This document shows, piece after piece, positions 61,357 through 64,000 of a stretch of 64,000 nucleotides of DNA; the first letter of the stretch is position 1, and each line of letters starts with the position of its first letter. Origin of the DNA: Betaproteobacteria bacterium. GTDB lineage: Bacteria > Pseudomonadota > Gammaproteobacteria > Burkholderiales > Casimicrobiaceae. The position numbers were made by a program, and so were the translations under genes. The stretch lies in contig JADJWJ010000004.1 of the NCBI GenBank assembly GCA_016716425.1, positions 248,001 to 312,000 of the forward strand. The letters are read 5' to 3'. The notes below the pieces were generated by a model. That model was not told where the DNA came from and searched no databases. It saw only the letters and a list, made by a program, of their open reading frames with translations.

Positions 61357-62476
61357 GGCGATAGCCTTCGTGGACGAGTGCGACTTGCGCGGGAGACAGC
61401 GATGCGGCCCGCCGCGGCGACAGCGCGCGCGCATTCGCGAGCGCCGCGAGCGCGGCGCGGTCGCCCGCGGGCCACGCATGGGCTTCGCCGTTGACGTAGA
61501 CGCACGCGTCATCGTAGAGCCACTGCGTGCGCCGGTCGAGCACGAGCCCGCGCCGGCGCGCCGCCGCGGCGAACGCGGCGCGCGCGAGCGGCCGCGCCGG
61601 CGGCGCGAAGAAGACCGACGGCTTCGGCTCGGACAGCATCGTGCCGAGGAAGCGCTCGACGGTCGCGCGGTCCCAGCGGACGGCGGCCAGCGCCTGCGCG
61701 ACCCGCCGCTGCATCGCGGCGCCGATGCGCGCCGGCTCGCGTGCCGGCTTCGCGTCCGGATCCGCGTAGCGGCCGGGCAGGTCGACCCGGTCGCGCAGGT
61801 AGTCGAGGAACGCCTGCGCGAGTTCCGTGTGCGACGCCGCGCGAAAGCCGATCGAGTACGTCGTGCAGGCATCGATGGCCACACCGTCGTGCGCGTAGGC
61901 CGGCGGCAGATACAGCATGTCGCCGGGTGCGAGCACGGCGTCGTGCTGCGGCGTGAAGCGGCGCAGGATCTTCACCGGCAGGCCTGGCTTGAGCGTCAGG
62001 TCGTCCTGCATTCCGTAGCGCCACCGGCGCCGGCCGAAGCCCTGCAACAGGAACACGTCGTAGGAGTCGAAATGCGGGCCGACGCCGCCGCCCGGGGCCG
62101 CGTAGCTCACCATGAGATCGTCGAGGCGCGCATAGGGCAGGAACGCGAAACGGCGCAGCAGCGCGTCCGCGGCGTCCGAGTGCAGGTTGATGCCCTGCAC
62201 GAGCAGCGTCCAGTCGCGCGCCGGCAGCGCCCTGAACTCGGCCTTGCGCAACGGCCCGTGCGCAAGCGTGTAACGGGCGCCGTCGCGCACGACGAGGCGG
62301 GACTCGACGTCGTCGCGCCCGGCGAGCGCGACGAGCTCGTCGCGGGTGAAGAGTCCGGCGAACCCCGGGAGTGCGGCGCGCACGAGCAGCGCCTGCTTGT
62401 GCCAGTGCGACGCGAGAAACGCGCGCGGCGTGCGCTGGCCGAGGAGTGCCAGGCGGGAGGCAAGGCGGGCGGTCAT
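61334..62476 (-). CDS. roxA: Ribosomal oxygenase RoxA (50S protein L16 arginine hydroxylase)
   Basis: RoxA (YcfD) is a JmjC-fold 2-oxoglutarate/Fe(II) oxygenase that hydroxylates ribosomal protein L16. The 380-residue product has YAAPGGGVGPHFDSYDVFLLQGFGRRRW with the HxD iron motif, GDMLYLPPAYAHDGVA with the second His, and a C-terminal winged-helix-like domain. The start ATG 62476 matches the family. It diverges from slyD. Confidence 0.92.
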   Translation of the reverse strand: MTARLASRLALLGQRTPRAFLASHWHKQALLVRAALPGFAGLFTRDELVALAGRDDVESRLVVRDGARYTLAHGPLRKAEFRALPARDWTLLVQGINLHSDAADALLRRFAFLPYARLDDLMVSYAAPGGGVGPHFDSYDVFLLQGFGRRRWRYGMQDDLTLKPGLPVKILRRFTPQHDAVLAPGDMLYLPPAYAHDGVAIDACTTYSIGFRAASHTELAQAFLDYLRDRVDLPGRYADPDAKPAREPARIGAAMQRRVAQALAAVRWDRATVERFLGTMLSEPKPSVFFAPPARPLARAAFAAAARRRGLVLDRRTQWLYDDACVYVNGEAHAWPAGDRAALAALANARALSPRRAASLSPAQVALVHEGYRHGYAHLA

Positions 62477-62519
62477 CGGCGTTAGCGTATCACCGGGCAA
62501 CCGCCGCGCAGGGGGCGGG

Positions 62520-62525
62520 TACAAT
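62520..62525 (+). promoter_or_regulatory. Candidate slyD -10 box
   Basis: TACAAT in the context GGGTACAATGCGCC, 86 bases before the slyD ATG. It resembles the boxes upstream of cysM and the YbbA-like gene. Confidence 0.45.
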
Positions 62526-62610
62526 GCGCCCGCCGCCGTCATGCGCGATGCGCCGTTGCCGCCGCGCGACCGGGCTGCGGCCCCACCCGACCCCACGCCG
62601 CGAGCCTTCG

Positions 62611-63084
62611 ATGAACATCTTCGCCAACACCGTCGTCACCATTTCCTTCAAGCTGTTCGACGCCTCCAACAAGCTGCTGGAGGAGTCGCCGGAGCCGCTC
62701 ACGTACCTGCACGGCGGCCACTCGGGCATCTTCCCGAAGATCGAGGAGGCGTTGAACCACAAGCAGGTCGGCGAGTCGATTTCGGTGACGCTCGAGCCCG
62801 ACGACGCGTTCGGCGAGTACGACCCGCAGATGATCCGGATGGAGACGCTGGCGGACCTGCCGCCGGATGTGACCGTCGGCGGCTACCTCGTTGCCGAGCA
62901 GGACGGCCGCGAAGTGATCTGGCGCGTCACCAGCATCGCCGAGGGGAAGGCGGTCCTCGACGGCAACCACGAACTCGCCGGGCAGCGGCTGCGCTTCGAC
63001 TGCACGGTGATGGACGTGCGGCCGGCGACGGCCGAGGAGATCTCGCACGGGCACGTGCATGGGCCGCATGGGCATCACCACTGA
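62611..63084 (+). CDS. slyD: FKBP-type peptidyl-prolyl isomerase SlyD
   Basis: This 157-residue prolyl isomerase and metallochaperone has an FKBP domain (EPLTYLHGGHSGIFPKIEEAL, the active-site region), an IF chaperone insert (about 75-130) and a short His-rich tail (HGHVHGPHGHHH), shorter than E. coli's nickel-binding tail. ATG 62611 is the only plausible start. The tail codons and stop lie in a perfect hairpin. Confidence 0.94.
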   Translation: MNIFANTVVTISFKLFDASNKLLEESPEPLTYLHGGHSGIFPKIEEALNHKQVGESISVTLEPDDAFGEYDPQMIRMETLADLPPDVTVGGYLVAEQDGREVIWRVTSIAEGKAVLDGNHELAGQRLRFDCTVMDVRPATAEEISHGHVHGPHGHHH

Positions 63085-63094
63085 AGTGGTGATG
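63073..63094 (+). terminator. Hairpin spanning the slyD stop codon
   Basis: CATCACCACT (63073-63082) and AGTGGTGATG (63085-63094) are perfect 10-bp arms around GA, which is the end of the TGA stop. It may mark the 3' end of the slyD mRNA. There is no T run. Confidence 0.5.
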
Positions 63095-63096
63095 GT

Positions 63097-63360
63097 GTAG
63101 ACAGGTCACTTGGGGTCGCGAGGCTCCGCCCGCGACCCCAACGGAAAAATCGACGCCGCGACGGTGGCGTTCGAGAAGCTGAAGTGACAGGAATCGCGGG
63201 CAGAGCCCGACGATTCCTGCGGAGAGTGGTAGACAAGTCACTTGGGGTCGCGAGGCTCCGCCCGCGACCCCAACGGAAAAATCGACGCCGCGACGGTGGC
63301 GTTCGAGAAGCTGAAGTGACAGGAATCGCGGGCAGAGCCCGACGATTCCTGCGGAAAGTG
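63097..63360 (+). repeat. Tandem direct repeat, two 132-bp copies with two hairpins each (element D)
   Basis: Copies 63097-63228 and 63229-63360 differ at only two positions, both G to A. Each holds a perfect 11-bp hairpin (TTGGGGTCGCG/CGCGACCCCAA; 63110-63120/63131-63141 in copy 1) and a second one (CAGGAATCG/CGATTCCTG with inner CGGGC/GCCCG). It fills the gap between the convergent slyD and mutS genes. Confidence 0.9.
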
Positions 63361-63392
63361 CTGGCTGTGCCGGTCGGAGCGAGCGATGCCCG

Positions 63393-64000
63393 CTACAGCA
63401 GCTTCTTGAGGGCGTAAAGGGCGTCGAGCGCTTCGCGCGGCGACAGCGCATCGGGGTCGAGCGCGGCGAACCGCTCCGCGATCTGCGTGGCGCGCGGGTC
63501 GGCGACCGCGCCGGGCGAGGCTGCCTGGGTGGGCGCGGCGAAGAGGTCGGACTGGTGCTCGCTGCGCGCGGAGAACTGGTCGAGGCGCGCGAGGTACGCC
63601 TTCGCCTGCCGGATCGTCTCCACCGGCACGCCGGCGAGCTTCGCGACCGACAGCCCGTAGCTGCGGTTCGCGGGACCGTCGGCCACCGCGTGCAGGAACA
63701 CGATGCCGTCCCGGTGCTCGGCGGCGTCGAAGTGCACGTTCGCACAGCCGCGCATCTCGGCCGCGAGCGCGGTCAACTCGAAGTAGTGCGTGGCGAACAG
63801 CGTCAGGCAGCGATTGCCCTCGCCCAGCCGGTGCGCGATCGCCCACGCGAGGGCGAGCCCGTCGAAGGTCGACGTGCCCCTGCCGATCTCGTCGATCAGC
63901 ACCAGCGACTCGGGTGTCGCGCGGTTCAGGATGTACGCGGCCTCCGTCATCTCGACCATGAACGTCGAGCGGCCCCCCGCGAGATCGTCGGCGGCGCCGA
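63393..64000 (-). CDS. mutS: DNA mismatch repair protein MutS (C-terminal part, cut by window edge)
   Basis: The visible 200-odd residues are the ATPase domain end: GGRSTFMVEM, Walker B LVLIDEIGRGTSTFDG, the D-loop region and THYFEL, followed by the helix-turn-helix (SYGLSVAKLAGVPVETIRQAKAYL) and a Pro/Ala linker with the C-terminal LSPREALDALYALKKLL dimer/tetramer segment. The frame is open to the window edge, where Walker A would lie outside. Confidence 0.96.
   Translation of the reverse strand, partial: GAADDLAGGRSTFMVEMTEAAYILNRATPESLVLIDEIGRGTSTFDGLALAWAIAHRLGEGNRCLTLFATHYFELTALAAEMRGCANVHFDAAEHRDGIVFLHAVADGPANRSYGLSVAKLAGVPVETIRQAKAYLARLDQFSARSEHQSDLFAAPTQAASPGAVADPRATQIAERFAALDPDALSPREALDALYALKKLL

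Overview
The window is very GC-rich, tightly packed bacterial chromosome that looks like a betaproteobacterium of the Burkholderiales type. Supporting signs are two Bug/TctC solute-binding proteins, DUF2970 and DUF2917 proteins, the lplT|alr divergent pair, the dapA-bamC order, a RoxA cupin next to slyD, and coding frames with almost exclusively G/C third positions. No phage, insertion-sequence transposase, plasmid or CRISPR signal was found. Two genes run off the edges: a GspE/PilB-type ATPase on the left and mutS on the right.

Layout. 0-9 kb: secretion/pilus ATPase end, msrB, tRNA-Ser(UGA), YccA-like membrane protein, rlmD, the tsaB-rimI-uracil-DNA glycosylase operon, and a lemA-TPM-TPM operon. 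9-17.8 kb: lplT|alr-hldD, a ComEA-like protein, and a sulfur amino-acid patch (cysK, methionine-type aminotransferase, cysM) followed by a PolB-type exonuclease. 17.8-30 kb: DUF1501/DUF1800 pair, a coupled tesA-mnmH-phzF operon, a YbbA/YbbP ABC system with a truncated haemoglobin, a GlxA-type regulator and a TPR protein. 30-38.5 kb: two divergent Bug proteins, an ACMSD-like amidohydrolase, a polar amino-acid binding protein and a tungstate transport operon (tupBCA) facing its likely regulator. 38.4-44.5 kb: NatAB-type ABC exporter with an exported hydrolase, and kynA-kynU for tryptophan breakdown. 44.5-52.5 kb: clpB behind a clear sigma32 promoter, cytochrome b561, and a TetR-controlled HlyD-permease-ATPase exporter. 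52.5-56.1 kb: two DUF2917 genes around a LysR regulator and a methyltransferase. 56-64 kb: dapA-bamC-MBL-purC, an Ala/Pro-rich lipoprotein, a RoxA-type hydroxylase, slyD and the mutS end.

Most genes sit in short operons with 1-4 base stop/start overlaps (ATGA, GTGA, TGATG), which suggests translational coupling. Several promoters share a TACAAT-type -10 box, and some of these lie so close to the start codon that leaderless transcripts are possible.

The most unusual content is non-coding. Two convergent intergenic regions (1016-1389 and 9107-9599) are homologous, symmetrical elements. They carry short inverted end motifs and hairpins whose 15-16 base loop is conserved while the stem sequence changes in a compensated way. 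The same loop recurs in a 183-bp tandem repeat at 8226-8586, where the hairpin covers the ribosome-binding region of the next gene. A separate 132-bp tandem hairpin repeat lies between slyD and mutS. Other oddities are a compensated double frameshift inside kynA, a 57-residue foreign-looking tail on TupA, and a pair of inverted homologous promoter-like segments with 11-bp-spaced direct repeats upstream of two small genes.
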